Positions 1 to 7,972 of a stretch of 22,019 bases of DNA are shown here, one piece after another. A program made the position numbers and the translations under genes. The stretch lies in the IMG/VR virus record IMGVR_UViG_3300029922_002249, positions 1 to 22,019 of that record; one strand, 5' to 3'. Position 1 is the stretch's first letter. Every line of letters starts with the position of its first letter. The notes below the pieces were generated by a model. It saw only the letters and a list, made by a program, of their open reading frames with translations. It had not been told where the DNA came from and ran no database searches. This stretch comes from a virus.

Positions 1-704
1 GATGATCGCCCCGACCTGTCCTCATCGCCATGAAGTACTCTTGTTCCAACCTCTCCACTTCCGTGTGTATAGAGCCAGACTCCTTTTCTTCGATTGGCGT
101 CGGTAACGGTGTCCCATCGTGCTGTGCCAGGATAAATGATGTTCCCGAAGGACTGTTCGGAGTGGATGTGTCCTGAGATGACGTGTATAAAGCGTTCACT
201 CCACTCGGCGGCGGGGATTCCATCTGGAGCGTAGATTCCGCTCTCATACTTGGAACCTTCGATGGTTTGGTGGCAAATAAGGACTTTAACTCCTCCATCT
301 GCGAGTACATTAGCGCTAGCAATAAATTCAACACTACTATGAGTATAGGGTACATAGCCGAAAACTCCCATTTGGGTAGGTTTTTCCACTATAATCAAGT
401 TTTTCTTGTTCATCAAGGCAAAAACGCTGAGAGCGGAGAAGGTAGAATTGTAATCGCCAGACTGATCGTGGTTTCCGACCAATACGACCGTCTCGCACGT
501 CGCCGCAAGCAAATCTAGAGCCCACGTCCAAAATTCAATGACTTCTAGCCTGATGACGTTGTGGGTATGAAAAAGATCTCCGAGAACCTCAATACGGTCC
601 ACATTATGGAGCTTTGCCTGCTCGACCACGAAAAGGACGAGGGCTTTCATTTCGTCGAGACTGCCCACTTTCGCGTGCGGATCTCCAACTCTTAAAATCT
701 TCAT
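1..704 (-). CDS. Mre11/SbcD-like metallophosphoesterase (3' end beyond window)
   Basis: An open frame of 234 codons runs off the left edge of the window. It carries the calcineurin-like metallophosphoesterase motifs in order: D8-x-H10 (GDPH), G42-D43 (LGDLFH), G77-N78-H79-D80, H145 (ICHQ) and G178-H179-x-H181. These residues bind two metal ions in this family. Compact phage members such as T4 gp47 pair with an Rad50/SbcC-like ATPase (gp46) to resect DNA ends for recombination; the ATPase gene would be expected just past the left edge. The start ATG (702-704) overlaps the stop of the upstream 121-aa gene as ATGA, so translation is probably coupled. The family is clear; the SbcD/gp47 role rather than another phosphoesterase is inferred from motif spacing and from the nearby sigma factor and UvsW-like helicase. 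Confidence 0.88.
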   Translation of the reverse strand, partial: MKILRVGDPHAKVGSLDEMKALVLFVVEQAKLHNVDRIEVLGDLFHTHNVIRLEVIEFWTWALDLLAATCETVVLVGNHDQSGDYNSTFSALSVFALMNKKNLIIVEKPTQMGVFGYVPYTHSSVEFIASANVLADGGVKVLICHQTIEGSKYESGIYAPDGIPAAEWSERFIHVISGHIHSEQSFGNIIYPGTARWDTVTDANRRKGVWLYTHGSGEVGTRVLHGDEDRSGRS

Positions 705-1066
705 GCTGCTGGGGCCGTAGGAGGGCTGAGGAATTCAACATGGGCCATGTCGGCTATGATGAATTGACCTTGGAGGAAATCGCACTCAAGAATCTTCTGA
801 GCCCACGGGGCAGTGTGAAGCGTTTCTTCCTTGATGTAGGCTGTAGAACCCTTGGGAACAAAGGTGCCATCTGACAGCTTGGCGTCCATAAGGACGATCA
901 GCCCTTTAACTATGACTTTCTGCTGAATCGATGCGAAGCCATTGCTCACATGGGTCTTTAGCCCCTCTTTTCTGTAAGCTTCCACGATCAGCTTGTTGAA
1001 ACTTCTGGACGTTTCCAGAGGAAACAGACCATCATCGACTGACACGTCACCTACAGTTGTTTTCAT
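701..1066 (-). CDS. Small phage protein of unknown function (121 aa)
   Basis: I do not recognise this protein. It is acidic to neutral with alternating hydrophobic residues suggesting a beta-rich fold: VIVKGLIVLMDAKL near residues 50-65, then a VPKGSTAYIKEE segment and GQFIIADMAHVEF near the end. It has no cysteine cluster, signal peptide or membrane segment. It is tied to both neighbours by 4-base ATGA overlaps: its start overlaps the stop of the sigma-factor gene and its stop overlaps the start of the nuclease gene. That supports it as a real gene made together with both. Size and beta character leave room for a GroES-like co-chaperonin, which would suit the GroEL-like gene at 3764, but I see no diagnostic GroES motif and do not make that call. 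Confidence 0.8.
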   Translation of the reverse strand: MKTTVGDVSVDDGLFPLETSRSFNKLIVEAYRKEGLKTHVSNGFASIQQKVIVKGLIVLMDAKLSDGTFVPKGSTAYIKEETLHTAPWAQKILECDFLQGQFIIADMAHVEFLSPPTAPAA

Positions 1067-2136
1067 ATCTTGATACCCTTTAGTTTCAAAACTTTCCTAT
1101 GCAGAAGGGGCAATCCTTTGGCGAGCCAAAGCATTTCCTCCGTCGTTTCTCTTTCCGCATACGCATCTTCAACGTTCTTATTAGAGTCCTCGGTGTAATC
1201 GTATACCCCGAATCCTTCACCATTCACCGTAGCATCGGCTGAAACCGTGCTGGCGGCATTCATCAGGGCGTTCAACTCGCTCGTATCCAGATTCGTCTTG
1301 GGAACCGTCTTTCCCTCAAGCTCATCTGCGATGAAAGCCTTATTAACCGCCTCTGTCAATTCGCCAATCTCGTCAATGCCCCTGCGGCCACGAATGGTGT
1401 GGGCTTTGTACAAGATACGTTTGTCTGATGGGTAAAAGTGTAACATGGTTTCGCTGTACGAGTCAATCATATTGCCAACCATTCTTCCGATACACACTGA
1501 GCGGAAAACGGGCGAATACTTACCACACCACTTGTCGATGCCAGCCGCGAGACCCATAGAGCAAATGCCAATGAAATCCATCAGGGTGAGGTGACTCTTA
1601 GGAGTCTTCCTGTAGAATAGCTTGGCGCGATTAATGGCCAAAGGCATGTTGTTTTCGATCAGTCTCGTTCTGGCCATGTGGACGCGCTGGAAGAGCTGTT
1701 CGGCGCGTTTTGGAAAGGGTCCTAGCCACGACTGCCTGATGAATTTGATGAATTGGTAATTGATATCAAAGGTTTTGAGACTTTCCAGTCCCTTCGATCT
1801 CGCTTCCGAGGAGCGATCCTTGGGATCTAGCCCCTCAGCCGCTTTGATGGCCGGTGTGATCTTTTTACTAAAAATGACAGCCGTTTCCCTGAAGTAAGGA
1901 CGGGCGCTCAGAATGTTCTTGTTCTGCACGCACACCTTTTGGAGGAATTTTCTATATATATCCGTAGCTTGTCTGTACTTTAGGATGGTTTCCTTGAACT
2001 TCCTTTCGGCATCAAGTAACTCTTCCACCTGCTCTTGTTGGATCGTTCCATCTTTGTTTCTTTCGAGCGCACGCGTTACTTCGCCCGCAAGGCGATAGAA
2101 ACTGTCATCGAATGATTCGTACTTTCTCTGCTTCAT
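1063..2136 (-). CDS. Phage sigma-70-family RNA polymerase sigma factor, apparently lacking region 4.2
   Basis: Residues about 155-235 resemble sigma-70 region 2: RTRLIENNMPLAINRAKLFY, then a LTLMDFIGICSMGLAAGIDKW segment (counterpart of LLDLIQEGNIGLMKAVDKF), then FRSVCIGRMVGNMIDSY (counterpart of the -10 melting helix). The N-terminal 150 residues are helical and unassigned. The last 25 residues (MLWLAKGLPLLHRKVLKLKGI) look like the start of region 4 (L..LP...R.VL.L), but the protein stops there, so the helix-turn-helix that reads the -35 box is absent. That resembles T4 gp55, a late sigma that recognises only a -10-like box. The gene starts 20 bases after the helicase stop and ends in an ATGA overlap with the next gene. 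It may direct transcription from the TGTGATATA/TATATGGG boxes in this window. Assignment to the family is good; promoter specificity is inference. Confidence 0.82.
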   Translation of the reverse strand: MKQRKYESFDDSFYRLAGEVTRALERNKDGTIQQEQVEELLDAERKFKETILKYRQATDIYRKFLQKVCVQNKNILSARPYFRETAVIFSKKITPAIKAAEGLDPKDRSSEARSKGLESLKTFDINYQFIKFIRQSWLGPFPKRAEQLFQRVHMARTRLIENNMPLAINRAKLFYRKTPKSHLTLMDFIGICSMGLAAGIDKWCGKYSPVFRSVCIGRMVGNMIDSYSETMLHFYPSDKRILYKAHTIRGRRGIDEIGELTEAVNKAFIADELEGKTVPKTNLDTSELNALMNAASTVSADATVNGEGFGVYDYTEDSNKNVEDAYAERETTEEMLWLAKGLPLLHRKVLKLKGIKI

Positions 2137-2138
2137 AA

Positions 2139-2151
2139 CCCATATATATCA
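2139..2151 (-). promoter_or_regulatory. TGATATATATGGG box before the sigma-factor gene
   Basis: On the minus strand this short gap reads TGATATATATGGG, matching the box before the chaperonin gene (TGATATATGGGG). Wider, CCCAT and ATGGG form a 5-bp inverted repeat around the AT core. The box ends only 2 bases before the ATG at 2136, so transcription from it would give a nearly leaderless sigma mRNA; no Shine-Dalgarno sequence is visible. It could instead be an operator, or chance. Confidence 0.4.
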
Positions 2152-2156
2152 TGGGA

Positions 2157-3698
2157 TTACTTTCTGAGAGGAATATACTTGATTTCCGATCCAGAGTCGC
2201 TATAATGGCCGACCCGATCTTCCAACTGCCTAGCCTGTATGAACACTTCCGACACAAGGAAGTCCCAGATGACGGCCTTAAGCTTTTCCACGCACTTGGC
2301 CGCCCAGGGGTTCGCCTTGCCAAGTCTTACACTTCGCCCCACGGCACCCTGCTTGGTTTTGATCTCGCTCGTACCGCCCTGCCAATTGAACGTGTTGTGG
2401 GTAGGATAGATGTTCGTGCCAGTGGAAATGCAGGCTGTGCCAATGAGAACCATGGCTTCTGCCTTGTTGAATTTCTCAATGCTTTCTCTACGGTCCACTT
2501 TGGAGATGCCCACTTCGGCAAGGCGTTTCGCATTCTTCTCAGAGTGCGCGTATGCTGTCGGTATGTTGTCGGCCTCCAAAAGCTTGGAAAGAGCCGCAAC
2601 TTGACCTAATTCTTCAACAAGAACAAGCGTTTGTCGTCGGTTTACTCTCGCCTCTGCGGCGGCAAATTTGGCAATAAAAGCGCATATGTTGGAATTCCTG
2701 AGAAAGTGAACCCTCTTCATGTCGATGGCGTCTGCCGTCGCGTAATTCGGATTAGTTGACTCAATCTCTACAATTCTGTACTCGTGGGGGCAAATGTAAC
2801 CCTTGCGGACGGCTTCCTCGGTACTCAATGTGCAAACCGTCTTACCAATGATGCTCTGAAGGAGTTTTTTAGCGCCGTCACCACGCGTTTGCGTTCCGCT
2901 GAAGAAGAAACGGTAGGGCACTTTTGCAAGAACGCCGTGGCAGATCTTTTCGAGAGTTTCTGCACCCCAAGTATGTGATTCATCTGCGCAAAACATTTGA
3001 ACGTTGGAAAAGAATTCCCACTCGGGCGTGTTGGGCTCTATGTTTGCGATCGAATCGTCGATACAGATGGTAAATCTTTTACCAAGAACCTTCTTGCCAT
3101 CACCAAAGGCGCCCACGTAGGCGCGTCCAAAGTGGTGCTCGAACTTTTCCAACAATTCCAAGAAGATAGGTTGGGAAGGTGCGATGATGGCCGTAGAGAA
3201 TCCCGTTTCTCTGCAAATCTTCAATATGATCGCTGACTTACCCGATCCCGTACACAGTTCTACGTTTGCCGGTCCATTGACGGCTTCTGCGAGGAGGGCT
3301 TGCCAGCTGATCTCTTGGTAATCGTACAGCTCAAAGGGTAGCGGCTTTGCCCACGGGACCTTCTTTGGAACGGGAAGGGTGACGGATGAGCTTACCGAGA
3401 AATTCAGGTCGTTAAGATGTGTAATCGATCCTGGTCGAATGTAATATGGGGGCTTGGAGGGATCTGAGTAAAAAGATGGAAAGAGGAGGCAATGATGCAC
3501 GTCTTTCTTCAACTCTTCCAGCGTGATCTTCCACGCGGCCTCGTTTTTACTACGCAGCCATTTATTGGCAAAATGGCGCTTCACTTGGTGTTGCGCAGCC
3601 GTATTCGTATAGCTGAGCTGTTCGGTCAAGCTCGCGATTTCTTCCAGCGACGCATCCTCCACGAGGGCCATCGTAGGACTCACCATATTGAAGTTCAT
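2157..3698 (-). CDS. SF2 DNA helicase, UvsW-like
   Basis: This 513-aa protein has the superfamily 2 helicase motifs in order: a Q-like YDYQ at 125-128, Walker A C-T-G-S-G-K-S at 149-155, Walker B DESH at 239-242, motif III S-G-T-Q at 267-270 and motif VI QGAVGRSVRLG at 450-460 with the arginine fingers. Length and layout match T4 UvsW (about 500 aa), which remodels branched recombination and stalled-fork DNA and unwinds R-loops. The N-terminal 120 residues would be the substrate-binding part. The start at 3696-3698 has a modest TAGGTAG just upstream. The gene is divergent from the chaperonin gene, and a TGATATTG box (3706-3713, minus) lies 7 bases above the start. Helicase family is near certain; UvsW equivalence rests on length, motifs and the phage setting. 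Confidence 0.88.
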   Translation of the reverse strand: MNFNMVSPTMALVEDASLEEIASLTEQLSYTNTAAQHQVKRHFANKWLRSKNEAAWKITLEELKKDVHHCLLFPSFYSDPSKPPYYIRPGSITHLNDLNFSVSSSVTLPVPKKVPWAKPLPFELYDYQEISWQALLAEAVNGPANVELCTGSGKSAIILKICRETGFSTAIIAPSQPIFLELLEKFEHHFGRAYVGAFGDGKKVLGKRFTICIDDSIANIEPNTPEWEFFSNVQMFCADESHTWGAETLEKICHGVLAKVPYRFFFSGTQTRGDGAKKLLQSIIGKTVCTLSTEEAVRKGYICPHEYRIVEIESTNPNYATADAIDMKRVHFLRNSNICAFIAKFAAAEARVNRRQTLVLVEELGQVAALSKLLEADNIPTAYAHSEKNAKRLAEVGISKVDRRESIEKFNKAEAMVLIGTACISTGTNIYPTHNTFNWQGGTSEIKTKQGAVGRSVRLGKANPWAAKCVEKLKAVIWDFLVSEVFIQARQLEDRVGHYSDSGSEIKYIPLRK

Positions 3699-3705
3699 CT
3701 ACCTA

Positions 3706-3713
3706 CAATATCA
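3706..3713 (-). promoter_or_regulatory. TGATATTG box, likely promoter of the helicase-sigma-nuclease unit
   Basis: The minus strand reads CTGATATTGTAGG just above the helicase start, one mismatch from the TGATATA box seen elsewhere in the window. It sits in the 65-base divergent region shared with the chaperonin promoter. No -35 box is evident. Confidence 0.4.
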
Positions 3714-3734
3714 GATCGCTGAACGGAATACAAT

Positions 3735-3748
3735 TGTGATATATGGGG
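3735..3748 (+). promoter_or_regulatory. TGTGATATATGGGG promoter box of the chaperonin/packaging unit
   Basis: This is one of the clearest copies of the recurrent box. A start about 7 bases downstream of GATATA would give a leader of some 14 bases holding AGGAG (3751-3755) and leading to the ATG at 3764. The box itself contains an in-frame ATG (3743) that falsely extends the reading frame. No convincing -35 box is seen. Confidence 0.55.
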
Positions 3749-3763
3749 TTAGGAGAAAACTTC

Positions 3764-5533
3764 ATGTCGCATCGCAAAGCTAAAACGGCCCCCAAGATTT
3801 TCGAAATTGATCAGGAAACTCTTCAAAGGAAAGTTCTGAAGACTATGTACAGGGTCAGCGAGGCCGTTGGTAAAACCATGGGTCCTGGTGGGCGCAATAT
3901 CCTTCTGGAAAGCGACTTTCCTGGCATGCCCAATAAGAATACCAAAGACGGTGTGACGGTTTTCAAGAGCCTTGGCGCCGTAGATCCCTATGAGCACCTG
4001 ATCATTGAGCAAGCTCGTGACGTTGCTCAGCGGACTGCCACGGAGGCAGGAGATGGTACTACGACGGCTACAGTGCTCTCTTACAGTATTATCCAACACC
4101 TATTTGACTTCTGCGAGAAGAATCCAAAATACAGCCCCCAAAAGGCTGCTCGAAGGATCTCCAAGGTCACCGACACGATTTTGCTCCCTTATATTGCTTC
4201 GCGTTCCATCAAGATCGGCGAAGAAAATCAAGGCATGCTCAAAATGGTTGCCACCATCTCCGCCAACGGAGATTCGGATATGGCCGATGCCGTAATTAAG
4301 GCATTCGAAGAAATCGGTTACGGGGATGCGTCCCACGTCACGATTCGAGAACTGAGCGGCAAGAAGGCATACAAGGTCGAACGCATCGACGGATTCCCCA
4401 TCCCTATGGGATTCGAAGAGTCCATCGGTAAGCTCCATGTTGCCTTCATCAACGACCAGGCAAATCAACGCTGCTACTTGGAAAAGCCCCTCTTCCTTCT
4501 GTACGATGGAAACATCAACGATCTCGTGATGATCAACCCTCTTTTGGCCGCCATCGGCCAGAAGTTCATGAACGGTGAAGCGGAATTCAAGAATATCGTG
4601 ATTTTTTCGCACGGTTTCAGCGAAAACGTGTTGACTGCGCTCGCCTACAATTTCTCTGATCCCAACACGATCAACGTCATGCCAATGATCACCCCTATGA
4701 CCCAATTCGTCAACAGCCAGAGCCATTTCCTTTACGATTTGGCCGCTTTCACGGGTGCTAAGGTCTTTGGTCTCAAACATCAGGTCGGCAAGGCTACGCC
4801 AGACGATCTGGGTCGTGGTATGGAAAGCTTCGAGGCTTCCCGTTTCCGCTCTACTGTGGTAGGCGATCCCGATCCTACCAATGTGGAAGTGCGTGCCGAC
4901 GATCTCAAGACGATGAAAACTAATGCGGAGAGCGAAGCAGAAAAGCTTTGGCTTGAAGAGCGTATCGGCAAAATCACCAACGGTATTGCGAAGCTCACCA
5001 TCTATGGCGGTTCTAACGGAGAACTCAAAGAGGCTCACGACCGTTGCGAAGACGCCGTTTGCGCGGTTCGCAGCGCGATCGGTTTCGGCGCTCTTCCTGG
5101 CGGTTGCCGCTTGGCGATCGATATGGCGATAAAACTGACTACTGAACTCGAAGAAGGCGATCCTGCGCGCGAAGTTCTCGTGCCAGCCCTTTTGAGCCTT
5201 CCCAACAAGCTTCTGCACAATGCTGGTTCGAACAAAGCAGACATCGAAGTAATCATGGACAGACTGGTTCGTGACGAAAGCGTAGTCTACGACATCGAAA
5301 ACGATAAGTTCGGCACGGCTGAAGAGCTGGGCCTTTTTGATGCCACGAAGGCCGTCAGCGAATCCCTGAGTAACGCGGTCAGCATTTCCTGCATTCTGGG
5401 TACCATGGGCGGCATCGTTTGCCACCCTCGCGACGATACCTTTGAACGTTCTGAGGCCCGTGCGGACTCCGAGTACATGAAGGCGGTCGATAATCCCAAC
5501 CAGTTCACAAATGAGGCGAACGAACGAGCATGA
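3764..5533 (+). CDS. groL: GroEL-like (group I) chaperonin, phage type
   Basis: This 589-aa protein has the signature chaperonin ATP-binding segments: GPGGRN at 40-45, TKDGVTV at 60-66 and GDGTTTATV at 96-104, and later EDAVCAVRSA with a changed glycine loop GALPGG in place of the usual GxxxGGG. Group I chaperonins form rings that enclose and refold client proteins, normally with a GroES lid. It is about 40 residues longer than E. coli GroEL and lacks the GGM-rich tail; it ends instead in an acidic Asn/Glu-rich stretch. The open frame extends to an ATG at 3743, but AGGAG at 3751-3755 is 8 bases before ATG 3764 and the earlier ATG lies inside the promoter box, so I use 3764. Placement directly before packaging and head genes suggests help in folding capsid proteins. 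No GroES is evident in the window. Confidence 0.93.
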   Translation: MSHRKAKTAPKIFEIDQETLQRKVLKTMYRVSEAVGKTMGPGGRNILLESDFPGMPNKNTKDGVTVFKSLGAVDPYEHLIIEQARDVAQRTATEAGDGTTTATVLSYSIIQHLFDFCEKNPKYSPQKAARRISKVTDTILLPYIASRSIKIGEENQGMLKMVATISANGDSDMADAVIKAFEEIGYGDASHVTIRELSGKKAYKVERIDGFPIPMGFEESIGKLHVAFINDQANQRCYLEKPLFLLYDGNINDLVMINPLLAAIGQKFMNGEAEFKNIVIFSHGFSENVLTALAYNFSDPNTINVMPMITPMTQFVNSQSHFLYDLAAFTGAKVFGLKHQVGKATPDDLGRGMESFEASRFRSTVVGDPDPTNVEVRADDLKTMKTNAESEAEKLWLEERIGKITNGIAKLTIYGGSNGELKEAHDRCEDAVCAVRSAIGFGALPGGCRLAIDMAIKLTTELEEGDPAREVLVPALLSLPNKLLHNAGSNKADIEVIMDRLVRDESVVYDIENDKFGTAEELGLFDATKAVSESLSNAVSISCILGTMGGIVCHPRDDTFERSEARADSEYMKAVDNPNQFTNEANERA

Positions 5534-5688
5534 GTATTTTAAATGGCGATGATGGTTACGATCAAGAAGAATCATTTCACGATGGCAATGGGGCGGAAGC
5601 TGCGATGACGCATGAAGAGTTGGTTGCCCTTCTGACTAGTGAACGCGACTTCTATATGGAAGAGTCGAAAAAAGACAAGATGCACTGA
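5530..5688 (+). CDS. Short acidic ORF, probably the 5' part of a split or frameshifted gene
   Basis: This 52-codon frame starts with an ATGA overlap on the chaperonin stop, which argues that it is translated. The product is acidic (GDDGYDQEE, HDGNGAEAA) and then turns helical (THEELVALLTSERDFYMEE). It stops soon after a run of six A (5668-5673). In the -1 frame the helix continues smoothly into the next ORF (RQDALIAFVAYCKQKGMDPF), which lacks a good start of its own. A -1 slip at the A-run, or a missing A in the sequence, would yield a 169-aa protein. By position just before terL it could be a small terminase subunit, but no motif shows this. Confidence 0.6.
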   Translation: MSILNGDDGYDQEESFHDGNGAEAAMTHEELVALLTSERDFYMEESKKDKMH

Positions 5689-5696
5689 TTGCCTTT

Positions 5697-6038
5697 GTGG
5701 CCTATTGCAAACAAAAGGGTATGGACCCTTTCAAGGACGACGCTGCCCCTATCGCTAAGCCGATTCGTGAAATGAGTCGAGAAGAACTTAGGATTAGGAA
5801 CGAGGAAGCTACGAGACGCATAGAGCTTAACAGGCACGTCAAATCTCCAGATCAAATCCCGATGCCTACGGTCGAAGAGCAGAGCAAACTTTATAAAGAA
5901 AATCCACAAGTTACGTTGTTTATGGAACTCATGGAAAAGAGCAAAACGGCTCAAAAAGCTGCTCCAGCTCCCAAGAAGCCTTGGTGGAGCTTCCTTTTCG
6001 CCAGCTGTAGTGACCCGCACGATCCTTATACGCGATAA
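5697..6038 (+). CDS. Unknown helical protein, probably the 3' part of the split gene before terL
   Basis: The frame is open from 5643; the first usable codons are GTG 5697 and ATG 5721, neither with a properly spaced Shine-Dalgarno (AAAAGGG ends one base before ATG 5721). The product is Lys/Arg/Glu-rich and helical in its first 70 residues (REMSREELRIRNEEATRRI), followed by a Pro/Ala linker and a Trp-rich PKKPWWSFLF segment near the C terminus. Because initiation looks poor and the upstream 52-aa ORF runs into this frame at a six-A run, it is most likely read by -1 frameshifting from 5530, or the two pieces are one gene with a homopolymer error. It ends 21 bases before terL. The function is not recognised. 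Confidence 0.6.
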   Translation: MAYCKQKGMDPFKDDAAPIAKPIREMSREELRIRNEEATRRIELNRHVKSPDQIPMPTVEEQSKLYKENPQVTLFMELMEKSKTAQKAAPAPKKPWWSFLFASCSDPHDPYTR

Positions 6039-6059
6039 TCTTAATGATTATGAAGGCTT

Positions 6060-7970
6060 ATGAATAGTAATTTCGCCGCGCTTTCCAACGAGGAAAAGCT
6101 AGCATACGCAGAGGTCATGTTTCGACCCCTCCAGTCGGCCCAAGAGCTGAAAGACTGGGTACTGTCCTTTTTGGGCTTGGACATGCCGTTTGGTCATATT
6201 GACCCAGACAGCAATTCGAGTCCCATCGAGGCCATGTGGACTATCTACGACACGATTCGAAGTAACACGGGTGAGGAAAACCCAGGTTACATCATGCTTT
6301 CAGCGCGCGAAGGTTACAAGACACTTTCGGCCTCCATTCTCGAAGTTCTCTTGATGATCCACTTCCAGATGACGATCGCCCACATGGCGGCCATCAAAGA
6401 TCAATCTGCGAAATCGGTCAAATACATCAATTACTTCTTTGCAAAGATCGAACCCCTTCTGGAAGTTAGGGGATGGGAAAATAAAAGCCAAAACAAGATG
6501 ATGATCGAATGGCGCTCGCCTGAAGGCGAAGACGTTTACATTCAGATCGTCGTCGCTACCATGTCTGGTGCCAACTCGGCTCACACGAATCTCATGTTCA
6601 TCGATGAGATCGACGTTGTGAAAGATCCCGCAGCGTACGAGGAAGCCAAGTTGATTCCTGGTTACGCCAAGGGCATCCATCCCGTCACTGTCAAGCTCTC
6701 TACACGTAAATTCGCCTTCGGGTTGATGCAGCAGGAAATCGACAAGGCACAAGATCCCGTCGATCCCTCTGGCGACAAAATTCTCCGCTGGAACATCATG
6801 GATGTGGCTGAAAGATGCCCAGAAACCAGGCACAAACCAGAACTTCCCAGGGAAGACAGGTATGTCGCAAAGGGTATTCCGCTCAGGCAGTGCAGCGCGG
6901 AAGAATTTGGCAAAATGCCTCCTATCGAACAGGGCAAGTGGGAAAAGGTAGAAAATGCTTTTGGGGGCTGCAAGACGTGCAAATTGCTGCCAGTCTGTAA
7001 GACTCGTTTGGCCAAAAGACCCGTGACTGACGTGAAGGGGCTCTACAAACCTGTCGGCGCCGTCATTAACACTTTCAGAAAGACTGATCCAGACCGTGCA
7101 GAAGCCCAGCTGATGTGCTGGAAGCCTTCCAGTAAGGGCATGGTCTATCCTCGCTTCGAGGCCACTATCGACACGGGGAACGTTATCAGCCTCGAAAAGG
7201 CATGGGAGACTCTGGTCGGCGAACGCTCCAGGAAGTCCCATCTTACCGACATAGACCTTCTCTTCAAAATGCAGACTCTCGGCATTCGCTTCTTCGCAGG
7301 CGTTGACTGGGGTTACACGCATGATTTCGTTATCGTTATCTTTGCCCTGATGCCCAACGGCGACATTTGGATCGTGGATTGCTACTCGCAGGACGGCCTG
7401 GAGTTCTCCGACTGCTTGGCCATGGCGATCACCTACCGCGACAAGTACAACGTGGAACGTTGGTTTTGTGACCAAGCGCAGCCCGCCTTCATCAAGTCCT
7501 TCAACAAGAACCACATGAAGAGCCCAGAGTTCACCAAAGACGTGATGGGCGGCATCGAAGCCCTTCGTAGCAAAATCGTGGATTCCATGGGGCGTCGCTT
7601 CCTGAAAGTTCTGAACGTTGACCCCTGTAAGAAAGTCACCCTGGCTTTCCTCAAGCACCATTTCAAGCTTGGCCCAGACGGCAAGCCGACCCTCGAACCC
7701 GATGATACCCCAGGAACAGCCGACCAAGCGGACGCCATGCGGTACGTAGCTCAGTGTCTATTCCCCGTTAAAGGCCCTCAGAAGCCTTTGGTCGAGCAGG
7801 TAGGGGCAGACGGCCAACCAATCGATCCGAACACCAAGGAAGCCCGCGCTGCGGCTGAGAAGGCGTCCCAGCATCAACAGCAGATGAAGGATGAAATCTC
7901 TAGACGTTTAGGGGGCGACCAGCCTACAATTGGGAATGGACGCAAAGGTGGATTTTATTACAGCGGCTGA
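6060..7970 (+). CDS. terL: Terminase large subunit (packaging ATPase-nuclease)
   Basis: The 636-aa protein has the two-domain plan of large terminases, the motors that pump and cut phage DNA. The ATPase half has a non-canonical Walker A (SAREGYKT, 81-88) and Walker B LMFIDE (178-183) with catalytic E183. The RNase H-like nuclease half has D416 (GVDWG), D471 (CDQ) and D555/D558 (TADQAD). Between them is a cysteine cluster, C253, C278, C304-x2-C307-x5-C313, which may bind a metal. The C-terminal 60 residues are Gln/Lys/Gly-rich. The ATG at 6060 has GAAGG 3 bases upstream, a rather tight spacing, with no better in-frame start nearby. It heads the packaging genes; a free-standing homing endonuclease separates it from the structural genes. 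Confidence 0.93.
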   Translation: MNSNFAALSNEEKLAYAEVMFRPLQSAQELKDWVLSFLGLDMPFGHIDPDSNSSPIEAMWTIYDTIRSNTGEENPGYIMLSAREGYKTLSASILEVLLMIHFQMTIAHMAAIKDQSAKSVKYINYFFAKIEPLLEVRGWENKSQNKMMIEWRSPEGEDVYIQIVVATMSGANSAHTNLMFIDEIDVVKDPAAYEEAKLIPGYAKGIHPVTVKLSTRKFAFGLMQQEIDKAQDPVDPSGDKILRWNIMDVAERCPETRHKPELPREDRYVAKGIPLRQCSAEEFGKMPPIEQGKWEKVENAFGGCKTCKLLPVCKTRLAKRPVTDVKGLYKPVGAVINTFRKTDPDRAEAQLMCWKPSSKGMVYPRFEATIDTGNVISLEKAWETLVGERSRKSHLTDIDLLFKMQTLGIRFFAGVDWGYTHDFVIVIFALMPNGDIWIVDCYSQDGLEFSDCLAMAITYRDKYNVERWFCDQAQPAFIKSFNKNHMKSPEFTKDVMGGIEALRSKIVDSMGRRFLKVLNVDPCKKVTLAFLKHHFKLGPDGKPTLEPDDTPGTADQADAMRYVAQCLFPVKGPQKPLVEQVGADGQPIDPNTKEARAAAEKASQHQQQMKDEISRRLGGDQPTIGNGRKGGFYYSG

Positions 7971-7972
7971 GC

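Noticed and set aside
701-1066. GroES-like co-chaperonin identity for the 121-aa protein
   Set aside because: Size and beta pattern are compatible, but no mobile-loop or other GroES signature is visible, so it stays unknown.
4100-5575. 491-codon minus-strand frame opposite the chaperonin
   Set aside because: Shadow of the chaperonin coding sequence; its translation is low-complexity in His/Val/Asp and has no recognisable motif.
6300-7727. 475-codon minus-strand frame opposite the terminase
   Set aside because: Shadow of terL codon structure; the plus-strand frame has all terminase motifs.
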